From NCBI GenBank assembly GCA_052170315.1, contig JBQNAT010000010.1:1-64000 (forward strand): DNA of 64,000 nucleotides, written 5' to 3'. The notes below the pieces were generated by a model. That model searched no databases and was not told the origin of the DNA. It was given only the letters and a program-made list of their open reading frames with translations. The translations under genes and the position numbers were made by a program. Shown piece after piece: positions 1 to 9,131 of the stretch; position 1 is the first letter of the stretch; every line of letters begins with the position of its first letter. The stretch is from UBA9732 sp052170315 (GTDB lineage: Bacteria > Spirochaetota > Spirochaetia > Sphaerochaetales > Sphaerochaetaceae).

Positions 1-359
1 TCTGCCTAATGAACTTATCTCTCTCTTATGTTCTAAAATGCTGCGGAATCATGGAGCCTTCAACTATGAGTCTATCCGCCCTCTAACTTCATTGTCAATT
101 GCAAAGTCAATTGCAAATTGATGCCGGAAAACGGCTGTTAGCAGTAACATAGATTGTCACGTTAAAAAGGAGAAAAGGAGGAAAAAAAACCTCACAAGAC
201 CTGTGGTAAGATTGATTTCAACAAAAACCTCAATCAGGACGGTCAAATGAGACGGGTAAAGAGTATCACACCTTTGGTTTGTAAGCATAGTCATTTCAAA
301 TACGAAAAAAGGCTTCAATCGGAGCAGGAAACCCAAACAAAAAGTTTTTTAGAAAAAAT
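1..359. other. Upstream non-coding stretch, no gene recognised
   Basis: No convincing gene is visible here. A short open frame runs in from the left edge (2-121) and ends in TGA; it could be the tail of a gene outside the window, but I recognise nothing in it. Within it lies a perfect tandem 12-bp repeat, GTCAATTGCAAA, at 94-105 and 106-117. The rest is A-rich and shows no RNA structure I can name. Confidence 0.4.
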
Positions 360-388
360 TTGACAATTGGAGTTCAGGGTTATACAAT
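360..388 (+). promoter_or_regulatory. Sigma-70-type promoter of the tetR-liv operon
   Basis: A TTGACA box at 360-365 is followed after 17 bases by TACAAT at 383-388. It sits 42 bases before the tetR start and drives the first operon of the window. Confidence 0.75.
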
Positions 389-395
389 AATATTA

Positions 396-417
396 AAAGT
401 GACCAACTAGTCACTTT
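396..417. promoter_or_regulatory. TetR-type palindromic operator
   Basis: Perfect 8-bp arms AAAGTGAC (396-403) and GTCACTTT (410-417) enclose CAACTA. The core TGACCAACTAGTCA resembles operators of many TetR-family repressors. It overlaps the expected transcription start just downstream of the -10 box and ends 13 bases before the tetR start codon, so autorepression is likely (inference). Confidence 0.75.
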
Positions 418-430
418 CGGGAGACTTTAT

Positions 431-1057
431 ATGCAGTTGAGAGCAGAACGTACAAGGGCGGAAATACTTAATGCCGCAGAAGAAGAATTTTCCGAAATGG
501 GTTTTTATGGTGCCCGAATGGATGAAATTGCAAAAAAAGCTGGAACAAGCAAAGCTATAATCTACAAATATTACGGCAGCAAAGAAGATCTTTACAAGAC
601 TGTTTTCTATAACGTATATGATCGTTTCTCATCACAGGAAAAGCATATCCTTATTAATTCGGGTTTGGACTACAAGGCTAAAATCAGACATTTCGTTCAG
701 ATGGAGTTTGATTACTGCGTTAATAATCCCTCATATGTAAGAATGCTTATGTGGGAAAACCTTAACTATGCAAAATACTACAAAGAAAGGGAAATGCATA
801 AAACAAAAGCTCCAATAATCGAAGGACTTGAACAGATAGTTTCCGAAGCCCGCAAAGGAAGAAGCCTTCTTCCTTCCATAAGCGCAAAGCAGCTTCTGCT
901 TACACTTTATGGATGTTGTTTCAACTATTTTTCAAACATGAATACTCTTAGCGGAGTCATGGAGACAGACATGAAAAGCCCTGAATCGCTGAATAACAGA
1001 ATTCAAGCTGTTACCGATATGCTTATTGCATATATTGATAGAGGTTCAAATGACTGA
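431..1057 (+). CDS. TetR/AcrR family transcriptional regulator
   Basis: A 208-residue protein with a typical N-terminal TetR DNA-binding domain: residues about 8-55 carry the TRAEILNAAEEEFSEMG start and the recognition-helix region ending in IIYKYYGSKEDLY. The C-terminal two thirds are a helical ligand domain with no family-specific signature I recognise. GGGAG lies just ahead of the ATG. It is the first gene of an operon with an amidohydrolase, epimerase-like and lyase-like enzymes and a Liv-type importer, so its ligand is probably the transported compound or a breakdown product (inference). The palindrome at 396-417 is the likely operator. Confidence 0.9.
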   Translation: MQLRAERTRAEILNAAEEEFSEMGFYGARMDEIAKKAGTSKAIIYKYYGSKEDLYKTVFYNVYDRFSSQEKHILINSGLDYKAKIRHFVQMEFDYCVNNPSYVRMLMWENLNYAKYYKEREMHKTKAPIIEGLEQIVSEARKGRSLLPSISAKQLLLTLYGCCFNYFSNMNTLSGVMETDMKSPESLNNRIQAVTDMLIAYIDRGSND

Positions 1058-2333
1058 AATCGAAAAAATAATAGAAAAAAATATAGATTCAGTCCTTTCT
1101 CTTGCAAGAGAGCTTAAAAGCCATCCTGAACTTGGTTTTGAAGAATTTGAAAGTTCTGCAATTGTAAGAAAATATTGGGAAAGCATCGGTTTGAAAGTAG
1201 AAGGCTCGTTTGCTTTTACAGGGCTTAAAACCTACGTAAAGGGAGAAGCGGAAAGAGCGGAAAATGGGCCTTCCGTGGGTCTTATATGTGAACTTGATGC
1301 TGTTATAAGTCCTGATAATCCTACAGCAAATGAAAAAGGCGCTGCTCATGCCTGCGGGCATTATCTTCAGACTTGTCAGGTTTTTGCTGCTGCACAGGCG
1401 CTTATTGAATTTAAAAAGAAACTTTGCGGGAAAGCAGTTTTAATTGCAGTACCCGCGGAAGAGTTCCTTGATATAGGAAAGAGGCTAAAACTGAAGAAAG
1501 AAGGGAAGCTGTCATGTCTTTCCGGAAAACCGGAACTTCTTAAACTCGGTGTTCTGGATGATATAGATATGGCGGTTATGATACATGCCCATCCATGTAC
1601 TCCTGACTATAGGCTTTTTTTGGAAGGTGGGAATCTTGGATTTACTGCTAAAAACATAAGCTTTAAAGGTAAAGCCGCTCATGGTGCGATGCCTTTTGAG
1701 GGCTGTAATGCACTTCAGGCTGCAACGCTGTTCATCAGTGGTATAAATGCCAACAGAGAAACTTTCAGAGACGAAGAGAGTATCAGGATACACCCTATAA
1801 TCACAAAAGGTGGTTCTGTTGTAAACACTATTCCGGATGATGTCAGAATTGAAACTTATGTACGCGGTGCTTCTCCGGAAGCTATAAAAAAAGGCTGCAA
1901 AATAGTAGACCGATGCGCCGAAGCTGCAGCTGCTATGATAGGCTGCACCGCAAGTATTGAGACAATTCCGGGTTACCTTCCGCTCAGGCAGGATAAAAAT
2001 CTCAGTGATTTCCTTAAATCTGCTGCGGAAAAAGTTATTGGAACTCAGATGATAAGTTACGGTGTCGCAAGTGTAGGTTCAACCGATATGGGAGATATCT
2101 GCAGTCTGATTCCTGCAATACAACCCACGATGGGCGGTTTTATCGGAGAACTCCACAGTTCCGAATTCAAAGCTGTGGACGAGAAAAAAACATGTCTTTT
2201 GGGTGGGACACTTTTAGCGGAACTTACTGTAAATCTTCTTAAAAACAATGCTGAAAATGCACATAAAGTCATAGATGGCTATAAGCCGTTCATGACCAGA
2301 GAACAATACTTTAAATACTTGGATAAAAATTAA
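1050..2333 (+). CDS. M20D-family amidohydrolase (AbgB/aminoacylase-like)
   Basis: A metal-dependent hydrolase of the M20D group, which cleaves N-acyl or N-aminobenzoyl amino acids. The metal motif HACGH begins at residue 100, followed by an EE pair (PAEEF) and the dimerisation-domain motif GKAAHGAMPFEGCNAL. The last metal ligand region is probably the ELHSSEF segment. I use the ATG at 1050, preceded by GAGG and overlapping the tetR stop by 8 bases, giving 427 residues; an upstream in-frame start lacks a ribosome site. Close to p-aminobenzoyl-glutamate hydrolase subunits in size and motifs, but the substrate cannot be read from sequence. Translationally coupled to tetR. Confidence 0.85.
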   Translation: MTEIEKIIEKNIDSVLSLARELKSHPELGFEEFESSAIVRKYWESIGLKVEGSFAFTGLKTYVKGEAERAENGPSVGLICELDAVISPDNPTANEKGAAHACGHYLQTCQVFAAAQALIEFKKKLCGKAVLIAVPAEEFLDIGKRLKLKKEGKLSCLSGKPELLKLGVLDDIDMAVMIHAHPCTPDYRLFLEGGNLGFTAKNISFKGKAAHGAMPFEGCNALQAATLFISGINANRETFRDEESIRIHPIITKGGSVVNTIPDDVRIETYVRGASPEAIKKGCKIVDRCAEAAAAMIGCTASIETIPGYLPLRQDKNLSDFLKSAAEKVIGTQMISYGVASVGSTDMGDICSLIPAIQPTMGGFIGELHSSEFKAVDEKKTCLLGGTLLAELTVNLLKNNAENAHKVIDGYKPFMTREQYFKYLDKN

Positions 2334-2345
2334 AAGGAGTCAGGT

Positions 2346-3362
2346 ATGTGGACTAAAGAAAAACTTGATGAGGTTTTATGTGAGCCTTCAGATAAGCTGA
2401 TACAGGATATTTCTAAGTTGTATGGAGATATAATGATTCTCGGAGCTGGCGGTAAAATGGGTCCGACTATGAGCATACTGGCTGCAAATGCAATAAAGAA
2501 AGGTCGGTTAAATAAGACCGTTTATGCTGTTTCACGTTTCTCCAACGAAAAAATAAGAGCTGAAATGGAGAGAAAAGGGGTTGTTACGATAAGTGCAGAC
2601 CTTCAGTGTGCAGATGATATTGCAGCGCTTCCTCTTGTTAAGAACATAGTTTTCATGGTTGGAAGAAAATTCGGTACAGACGGAGAAGAGGCACTGACAT
2701 GGGGAATGAATGCTGCGGTACCAGTACTTGTTCTTGAAAGGTTTAAAGATGCAAATTTTGTTGTTTTTTCATCCGGAAACATATACGACCTTGTTCCGCC
2801 GTCATCAGGCGGATCTCTTGAAACCGATAAGGTTCATCCTATAGGTGAATATACACAATCATGTCTTGCCCGTGAAAGAGTATTCCAGTACTATGCGCAG
2901 AAATATGGAACAAAAGTCCTTATTTTTCGTCTTAATTATGCAATTGCACTTGAGTACGGAGTTTTGAGCGATATTGCAAAGAAAGTTGCAGAAGAAAAAC
3001 CTATTCGACTTGATAGTGCATGTTTTAACTGTATCTGGCAGGGCGATGCAAATGAATTCGCTTTACGTAGTCTTCTTCTGGTTGATAATCCAGTCAGAAT
3101 CCTGAATGTCACGGGTCCTGAAATTGCTGGAGTCAGGTCTACCGCCCTGAAGTTAGGAGAACTACTTAGAAAGAAGGTTACTTTTGAAGGTGAACCTGCT
3201 CAAACAGCATATCTTACCAACTCCGGAGCTGCAATGGCCGCCTTCGGATATCCTAATGTCAGTCTGAATCAAATGATTGAATATCAGGCACAGTGGATAA
3301 AAGACGGAGGTTCCTACATAAATAAGCCCACTCACTTCGAAGAGAGAAAGGGGAGTTATTGA
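2346..3362 (+). CDS. NAD-dependent epimerase/dehydratase-like protein (extended SDR)
   Basis: A 338-residue Rossmann protein. The nucleotide-binding glycine motif is GAGGKMGP near residue 33; the mid-protein SSGNIYDL segment sits where extended SDRs keep their Ser/Tyr region, but the usual YxxxK is not plain (the nearest candidate is GEYTQSCLARERVFQYY). AAAAGGAGT precedes the ATG. The gene lies between an M20D amidohydrolase and a DapA-family protein whose start overlaps its stop, so the three are translated as a unit. It may act on a carbohydrate or carboxylic acid released by the hydrolase, but that is a guess. Confidence 0.75.
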   Translation: MWTKEKLDEVLCEPSDKLIQDISKLYGDIMILGAGGKMGPTMSILAANAIKKGRLNKTVYAVSRFSNEKIRAEMERKGVVTISADLQCADDIAALPLVKNIVFMVGRKFGTDGEEALTWGMNAAVPVLVLERFKDANFVVFSSGNIYDLVPPSSGGSLETDKVHPIGEYTQSCLARERVFQYYAQKYGTKVLIFRLNYAIALEYGVLSDIAKKVAEEKPIRLDSACFNCIWQGDANEFALRSLLLVDNPVRILNVTGPEIAGVRSTALKLGELLRKKVTFEGEPAQTAYLTNSGAAMAAFGYPNVSLNQMIEYQAQWIKDGGSYINKPTHFEERKGSY

Positions 3363-4408
3363 TGCACGACCACAGGAAATCTTTAAAGGTGTTTCAGGAA
3401 GGCGTGGTAATACCTGCAACACCTCTTGCGCTGACCAGTGACAGAAAAATAGATGAATATACACAGCGGTTGCTGATGAGATATTACCTGAACGCGGGAT
3501 CCGGAGGAATTGCAACGGCAGTTCATAGTACACAGTTTGCTATAAGAAGCTTCGGAATGTTTGAGCCTCTGATTTCTATTGTAAGCGAAGAAATAGATAA
3601 GTTTGAACAACAAACCGGAACTTCTAAAATCAAAATATGTGGCGCCTGCGGTCCTACAGAACAGGCTGTAAATGAAACACGACTTGCAAAGAAGCATGGA
3701 TTTGACGCTGTCCTTCTAAGTCCTGGCGGTTTGAATAATATGTCAGAGTATTACATGATAGACAGAACAAAGGCTGTTTCAGAGATTCTTCCAGTCATTG
3801 GCTTTTATTTGCAGAATGCAGTAGGAGGGAGAATTTTTTCTTACGATTATTGGAAACGCACAGCAGCTGTTGAAGGTGTAATAGGAATAAAGTGTGCCAG
3901 CTTTAACCGATATACAACTGTTGATGTTATGCGTGCGGTTTGCAATAGCCCACGTCATGACAGAATAACAATGTATACGGGAAATGACGATAACATAATA
4001 AATGACCTGATATCAGAGTTCTCATTCAACGGTGTCACAAAGCGGTTTGAGGGCGGTCTTCTGGGACACTGGTGCGTATGGACAAGAAAAGCCACAGAAA
4101 TACTCAATATGGTAAAAACTGCAAGAAAAACAGGCAACTATAAAGAACTCATTGGCCTTGGTCCCCAGATAACGGATATGAATGCTGTTATTTTCGATTC
4201 CGTAAACAGTTTCAAAGGATGCATTCCCGGTATACATGAAGTACTAAGAAGACAGGGTCTTATGAAAAATATTCTTTGTCTGGATCCTGAAGAAACGCTT
4301 TCGGAAGGCCAGAACGAAGAAATTTCAAGGATTCTTGAGAACTACCCGCAGCTTTTGGATGATGACTTTATCACGTCCAATATCAATAAATGGAAAACTC
4401 AGGCTTGA
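3362..4408 (+). CDS. DapA/NAL-family aldolase or lyase
   Basis: A 348-residue TIM-barrel protein of the dihydrodipicolinate synthase / N-acetylneuraminate lyase family. The segment VIPATPLAL is the barrel entry, GACGPTEQAVNETRLAKKHGFDA is typical of strands 3-4, and the Schiff-base lysine is most likely the K in GVIGIKCAS. The family condenses or splits pyruvate-type keto acids; this one is longer than DapA (about 290) and sits away from lysine genes, so a catabolic aldolase is more likely. The ATG at 3362 overlaps the preceding TGA by one base and has GGGGAG upstream. Confidence 0.8.
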   Translation: MHDHRKSLKVFQEGVVIPATPLALTSDRKIDEYTQRLLMRYYLNAGSGGIATAVHSTQFAIRSFGMFEPLISIVSEEIDKFEQQTGTSKIKICGACGPTEQAVNETRLAKKHGFDAVLLSPGGLNNMSEYYMIDRTKAVSEILPVIGFYLQNAVGGRIFSYDYWKRTAAVEGVIGIKCASFNRYTTVDVMRAVCNSPRHDRITMYTGNDDNIINDLISEFSFNGVTKRFEGGLLGHWCVWTRKATEILNMVKTARKTGNYKELIGLGPQITDMNAVIFDSVNSFKGCIPGIHEVLRRQGLMKNILCLDPEETLSEGQNEEISRILENYPQLLDDDFITSNINKWKTQA

Positions 4409-4429
4409 CCTGAAAAAAGAGAGGAAAAA

Positions 4430-5605
4430 ATGAAAAAACTATTGATTTGTTTGTTAGTACTTTTTGTTTCCTTTGCTGTATTTGCAAATGGACAAGAAGA
4501 GAAGAATTCGACAGTTAATGAACCGATAAAAATCGGAAGTATTCAGGATTTGAGCGGATCCGCATCCAATGCTGGACGTCCGAATGCCTGGGGTGCCGAA
4601 TACGCAGTTAAGGTAATAAACGAAAACGGCGGGATAAACGGCAGAATGATAAAGATTTATACTCAGGACTGCAAGAATGATGTAACCGAAGGACTTAATG
4701 CATATCATAAGCTTGTTGATGAAATTGGAGTTTGCGCAATTATCGGGCCAGCTCTTTCAAATCCGGCATCGGCATGGGTTGATCTTGCAGAAGAAGATTC
4801 CGTACCAATCGTAGGACATTTTATGGATGAGATATGCACAACAAATCCTGATAATGGCGAAACATACAAGTACATGTTCCTGTGCGAGCCGTCATGCTCT
4901 CAGCAGGCACGCGCTCTTGCAAAATATGCAATCGATACACTGGGAAAAACAAAATTTGCAGTTCTTTACAATCCAAGCAACGCTTTTGCTAAAGCCCAGG
5001 CAGATCCTTTTGTAAAGTATGTAGAGGAAAGAGGCTGTAAAGTTACTGATTCGGAAACTTTCGGCTGGGCAGATAAAGATTACAGTGCTCAGGCTCTTAA
5101 GATTGTCGCTTCCGGTGCAGAATGCGTATTCCTTGGAGATTATCTTGCTCAGATGCTGATAGCTTATGAGGCTCTCAGAGATGCCGGATTCAAGGGTACT
5201 GTTGTAGGCGCCAATACAATGGCCCCGCCATTTGCCGATCAGGTCAAAAATGAAGTCTATGATGTATATTTCCTGCAGAACTACGATATGCTGAATAAGA
5301 ACGTTGGTAATATCTATGAACTTACGCAGAAGCATATGTCAGAGACAGGTACAACCTCTCCGCAGGTTAATGTCGGTTTTGGTTGGGATGCCGTTCAGGT
5401 TCTTGTTTCCGCAATGAAAAAAGCTAAAAATCCTACAGACGGCAAAGAACTTCAATCTCTGCTTGAGCAGACAAAGGATTTAGAACTTTCCGGCGGAGTT
5501 AAGATTACTATCAATGACAAACACAGAACTGACACAATGGGCATGTATATCGCAACTTATGTTGACAAACAGATGACTATTGTCGGCTATGAAAAGGTTG
5601 ACTGA
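4430..5605 (+). CDS. Liv-type ABC transporter substrate-binding protein
   Basis: A 391-residue periplasmic-binding protein type 1. The first 20 residues are a cleavable signal peptide ending ...FAVFA before NGQEEK, a form common for spirochaete solute-binding proteins; no lipobox cysteine is present. The mature protein begins IKIGSIQDLSGSASNAG, the standard opening of leucine/amide/urea-type binding proteins. RBS GAGAGG. It is followed by two permeases and two ATPases, so the importer is complete. The ligand is unknown; the enzyme genes in front suggest an N-acylated or otherwise conjugated compound rather than free leucine. Confidence 0.88.
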   Translation: MKKLLICLLVLFVSFAVFANGQEEKNSTVNEPIKIGSIQDLSGSASNAGRPNAWGAEYAVKVINENGGINGRMIKIYTQDCKNDVTEGLNAYHKLVDEIGVCAIIGPALSNPASAWVDLAEEDSVPIVGHFMDEICTTNPDNGETYKYMFLCEPSCSQQARALAKYAIDTLGKTKFAVLYNPSNAFAKAQADPFVKYVEERGCKVTDSETFGWADKDYSAQALKIVASGAECVFLGDYLAQMLIAYEALRDAGFKGTVVGANTMAPPFADQVKNEVYDVYFLQNYDMLNKNVGNIYELTQKHMSETGTTSPQVNVGFGWDAVQVLVSAMKKAKNPTDGKELQSLLEQTKDLELSGGVKITINDKHRTDTMGMYIATYVDKQMTIVGYEKVD

Positions 5606-5674
5606 AAATAAATGGTTTTATGATGTGCGGATTCTGAAACGTATCCGCACATATTTGAATTTTGGTTTTGTTAT

Positions 5675-6556
5675 ATGTTTTTACAACTTTTGATTAATGG
5701 AATATGTCTGGGTGCAGTGTATGCTCTTATTGCCGTAGGTTTCGCAATAGTTTTCAGTGTGCTTAAATTCAGTAATTTTGCACATGGAGGTATGATAAGC
5801 GCATGTGCTTTTCTTGGATTTTTTTTCCAGGCGGCTTTTAAACCGGCACCTCCCATTTGGGTTACAATGCTGTTTGCTTCTGCCTGCGGTGTTATCTTTG
5901 CACTTTTCCTGGATTGGGCGGCTTATAAAAGTATACGTAAGCACAGAAGTCCCAATATATATTATTTTTTGGCATCATTAACGATTTCCATAATAATTAC
6001 ATCAATTCTTAACATTTTTTTCAGTAAGAACCCGTTAGCATACCCGATGATTTTTGAAACCACTACCTTTAACATCGGCAGCCTTAAAATTTCCAAAATG
6101 GATACTATGATACTTATGATATCTGTAGTGATTTTAGTTGCACTCCTGCTTCTTATAAACAAGACAAAAATAGGCCTTGCAATGAGAGCTGTGGCAATTA
6201 ATTCTGAAACCAGTAAACTTATGGGAATAAACTCCAATTTGATAATAGTAATGATTTTTTCAATTGCAGGCTTTCTTTCAGGTATTTCAGGAGTACTGCT
6301 TGGATGTAAATATGGAGTATACCCGGATCTGGGACAGACTATGATGGTTAAAGGCTTCATTGCCTCTGTAATAGGCGGTCTTGGCAGCCTTGGAGGAGCT
6401 ATTGCGGCAGCCTTTCTTCTTGGAATAATTGAAATGTTCTGGACTTTTCAGTTTGGGTCGCTTTCAACACCTGTTATGACATTTGTTGTCATGCTCCTGT
6501 TCCTGTTTGTAAGACCACAGGGAATATCAGGAAAATTTGCAAACGAAAAGGTATAA
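5675..6556 (+). CDS. livH: Liv-type ABC permease, LivH-like
   Basis: A 293-residue inner-membrane protein with about eight hydrophobic segments, starting MFLQLLINGICLGAVYALIAVGFAIVFSV, the hallmark start of LivH permeases. The cytoplasmic coupling region is the TKIGLAMRAVAINSETSKLMG segment. It pairs with the next gene to form the transmembrane channel. The ribosome site is weak and the 69-base gap after the binding-protein gene has no obvious terminator. Confidence 0.88.
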   Translation: MFLQLLINGICLGAVYALIAVGFAIVFSVLKFSNFAHGGMISACAFLGFFFQAAFKPAPPIWVTMLFASACGVIFALFLDWAAYKSIRKHRSPNIYYFLASLTISIIITSILNIFFSKNPLAYPMIFETTTFNIGSLKISKMDTMILMISVVILVALLLLINKTKIGLAMRAVAINSETSKLMGINSNLIIVMIFSIAGFLSGISGVLLGCKYGVYPDLGQTMMVKGFIASVIGGLGSLGGAIAAAFLLGIIEMFWTFQFGSLSTPVMTFVVMLLFLFVRPQGISGKFANEKV

Positions 6557-6565
6557 GGTAAGACA

Positions 6566-7483
6566 ATGAATAACTATCAACTTGGACTGATAATGAACAG
6601 CTGTATTTCTGTTATCGGCGTTACAGGTGTATTTATAATTACAAGCTTGGCAGGGATGTTTAGCCTTGGACAGGCTGCTTTTATGACCATTAGTGCATAT
6701 TTGACATTTGTAATGGCAAAAATGCTCAATCTGCCAATTCTGCTGACGGCTGTAATAGGTGTTGCTGTAAGCGGTTTATGTGCATATATTATTGCAATCC
6801 CAACGCTTAAACTGAGAAAAGATTATTTTGCTCTTATAACTATGGGCTTCGGTGAAATGATGTCCTCAATTGTTGTAATGCTTGATAAATATACAAACGG
6901 TTCCATTGGTTTTTCAAGGATTCCAAAGGTTCGTTCTATCTTTTGGCTGATAATAGGCATAACCGTTTTTATATTGTTTTTTGCATGGTCTCTTAAAAAA
7001 TCTCGTTTTGGCAGAATGTGCATAGCCTTGAAGACCGATGAAACGGCAGCAAAAAGTTTTGGTGTTGATGTTTACAAACTTAAGATGGCGATTTTTATAA
7101 TAGGTTCATGTATTTCAGGACTTGCAGGTATCCTATATGGTTTGAAGAACCGTGTTATCACTCCGGATGGCTTTTCATGGAATCTTTCTGCCGAAATGCA
7201 GATATTTCTTTTCTTCGGTGGAACAAATTCCATTACAGGTGCTGCGATATCGGGTTTTTTGTTGAAGCTTGTCCCTGAAATGCTTAGAACTGTAAGCATA
7301 TTCGGCGTAAGCCTTCAGGAATTCAGAACAGTATTCTACTGTTTGCTTATACTCCTGGTCATAAACTTCAGGCCAAACGGCATGCTCGGAGAGAAAGAAT
7401 TCTCGTACAAGTATCTGGCAGAAAAAGTATATTCCATTAGTAAAAAAATCTCCAGGAAAAAGGAACTGTCCAATGGGAAATAA
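6566..7483 (+). CDS. livM: Liv-type ABC permease, LivM-like
   Basis: A 305-residue membrane protein, partner of the LivH-like permease. It has the GMFSLGQAAFMTISAY opening of LivM proteins and the coupling loop SRFGRMCIALKTDETAAKSFGVD. Seven to nine membrane segments are visible. It begins nine bases after the preceding gene and its end overlaps the ATPase gene by 11 bases. Confidence 0.88.
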   Translation: MNNYQLGLIMNSCISVIGVTGVFIITSLAGMFSLGQAAFMTISAYLTFVMAKMLNLPILLTAVIGVAVSGLCAYIIAIPTLKLRKDYFALITMGFGEMMSSIVVMLDKYTNGSIGFSRIPKVRSIFWLIIGITVFILFFAWSLKKSRFGRMCIALKTDETAAKSFGVDVYKLKMAIFIIGSCISGLAGILYGLKNRVITPDGFSWNLSAEMQIFLFFGGTNSITGAAISGFLLKLVPEMLRTVSIFGVSLQEFRTVFYCLLILLVINFRPNGMLGEKEFSYKYLAEKVYSISKKISRKKELSNGK

Positions 7484-8252
7484 ATATGTTCTTTCATGCA
7501 GGGATATTTGCATGTATTTTGGCGGAGTTAAAGCGGTTGACGGTTTTTCAATGGATGTGGAAGAAGGGGTGACAATTGGAATAATAGGTCCAAACGGCGC
7601 CGGAAAGACAACGATTTTCAATGTTTTTTCCCGAATTTATAATCAGACATCCGGAACAATACTGTTTAACGAAGAAAATATTGATTTAAAAAATCAGGTA
7701 GAAGTAGCCAGAATGGGGTTGTCCAGAACGTTTCAAAACATACGCCTTTTTTCAGGACTTTCAGTTCTTGACAACGTAAAGGTTCCTCTGGATCACAGTG
7801 GAAAATACTCAATTCTTGATGCTTTTCTGCATCTTCCGCGCAGGAATAAATCAGAAAAAAGTATCGCAGAAAAAGCAATGGATACTCTTAAGCTTCTTAA
7901 GCTTGATTCTTATGCCTTAAAGCCTGCAACAAGTCTCCCTTACGGTCTTCAAAGAAGAGTTGAAATAGCTAGAGCTCTGGTTACTCAACCCAAAATCCTT
8001 TTGCTTGATGAACCGGCCGCAGGTCTTAACCCTGAAGAAGTATTGCAGCTTGTAGACTTTCTTAAAGAAATAAAATCTGATTATCCGAAGCTTTCACTTC
8101 TTGTTATAGAACATAGGATGGATTTGGTAATGAATCTCTGTGACTATCTTTATGTTCAGAACTTCGGGGAAACGATTGCACAAGGGACTCCTGCAGATAT
8201 TCAGGTAAATCCTGTTGTTCTTGCTGCATATCTTGGTGAGGAGGATAAATAA
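7473..8252 (+). CDS. livG: Liv-type ABC transporter ATPase, LivG-like
   Basis: A 259-residue ABC ATPase. Walker A is GPNGAGKT (about residue 38), the signature region reads LPYGLQRRVEIARAL, a variant of LSGGQ seen in LivG proteins, and Walker B is ILLLDEP. The C-terminal AAYLGEE tail is usual for this group. It works as a heterodimer with the next gene to power import. Confidence 0.9.
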   Translation: MGNKYVLSCRDICMYFGGVKAVDGFSMDVEEGVTIGIIGPNGAGKTTIFNVFSRIYNQTSGTILFNEENIDLKNQVEVARMGLSRTFQNIRLFSGLSVLDNVKVPLDHSGKYSILDAFLHLPRRNKSEKSIAEKAMDTLKLLKLDSYALKPATSLPYGLQRRVEIARALVTQPKILLLDEPAAGLNPEEVLQLVDFLKEIKSDYPKLSLLVIEHRMDLVMNLCDYLYVQNFGETIAQGTPADIQVNPVVLAAYLGEEDK

Positions 8253-8959
8253 TGGCTTTTCTTGAAATAAAAGATCTACGCGTATCTTATGGTTATATAG
8301 AGGCTCTGCATGGAGTGAATCTTTCATGTAAAGAAGGATGCATAACTGTTATTATAGGTTCAAACGGGGCAGGAAAGACGACAATAATAAATGCAGTAAG
8401 CGGAATTGTTAAACATAGCGGAGATATTGTTTTTGCAGGTGAAAAACTGCCTTCTTCAAGTAACCAGATAGTCCACAGAGGAGTTGTTCAGGTTCCTGAA
8501 GGCAGGAGAGTTTTTGCAGGCTTGACTGTTGAAGAAAATCTTAAAATTGGTGCTTACAGCTTAAGCCGGATTAATCTGAATGAAGAACTTGAAAAACAGT
8601 ACAGAATCTTCCCTCGGCTTGGAGAAAGACGCCATCAGGATGCAGGAACTCTTTCGGGAGGAGAACAACAGATGCTTGCAATATGCCGAGGCTTAATGGC
8701 CCATCCAAAACTTCTTATGCTGGATGAACCTTCACTTGGATTAGCTCCATTAGTTGTAGCCGATGTGTTTTCAATAATAAAGAGTATAAAGGAACGGGGA
8801 ACAAGCATGCTGCTTGTAGAACAGAACGCAAATAAATCGCTTTCAATTTGTGATTATGCATATGTACTTGAAAACGGACGTATTGTAAAGGAAGGGTTTG
8901 GGAAAGCTCTTTTGGAAGATCCTGACATTTCTTCGGCATACTTGGGCAAGCGTAAATGA
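8252..8959 (+). CDS. livF: Liv-type ABC transporter ATPase, LivF-like
   Basis: A 235-residue ABC ATPase with Walker A GSNGAGKT, signature LSGGEQQ, Walker B LLMLDEP and the terminal AYLGK motif. Its ATG overlaps the last base of the LivG stop. It is the last gene of the operon. The 170 bases that follow hold no strong terminator, only a weak 6-bp hairpin (AGTTTG/CAAACT at 9057-9073). Confidence 0.9.
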   Translation: MAFLEIKDLRVSYGYIEALHGVNLSCKEGCITVIIGSNGAGKTTIINAVSGIVKHSGDIVFAGEKLPSSSNQIVHRGVVQVPEGRRVFAGLTVEENLKIGAYSLSRINLNEELEKQYRIFPRLGERRHQDAGTLSGGEQQMLAICRGLMAHPKLLMLDEPSLGLAPLVVADVFSIIKSIKERGTSMLLVEQNANKSLSICDYAYVLENGRIVKEGFGKALLEDPDISSAYLGKRK

Positions 8960-9131
8960 GATTTGTTGTTACAGTATTTTCCTATTTTTTGTGTTATTGT
9001 GATTAAGTAGGTATTTAACGGAACAGTTATTGAAAAAAACAGGGTTTAACTCTTAAAGTTTGGATAGCAAACTAAACAAGAAGAGAAGACCCTGAATGGA
9101 ATATATCAGAATCCATTCGGTTATGGAAATC

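Noticed and set aside
94..117. CRISPR-like repeat
   Set aside because: Two adjoining 12-bp units without spacers; no array and no cas gene in the window.
2..121. Open frame running in from the left edge
   Set aside because: Too short to recognise, and half of it is a tandem repeat; kept only as a note.
9057..9073. Hairpin AGTTTG/CAAACT after livF as terminator
   Set aside because: Six weak pairs and no T-run; not enough for a terminator call.
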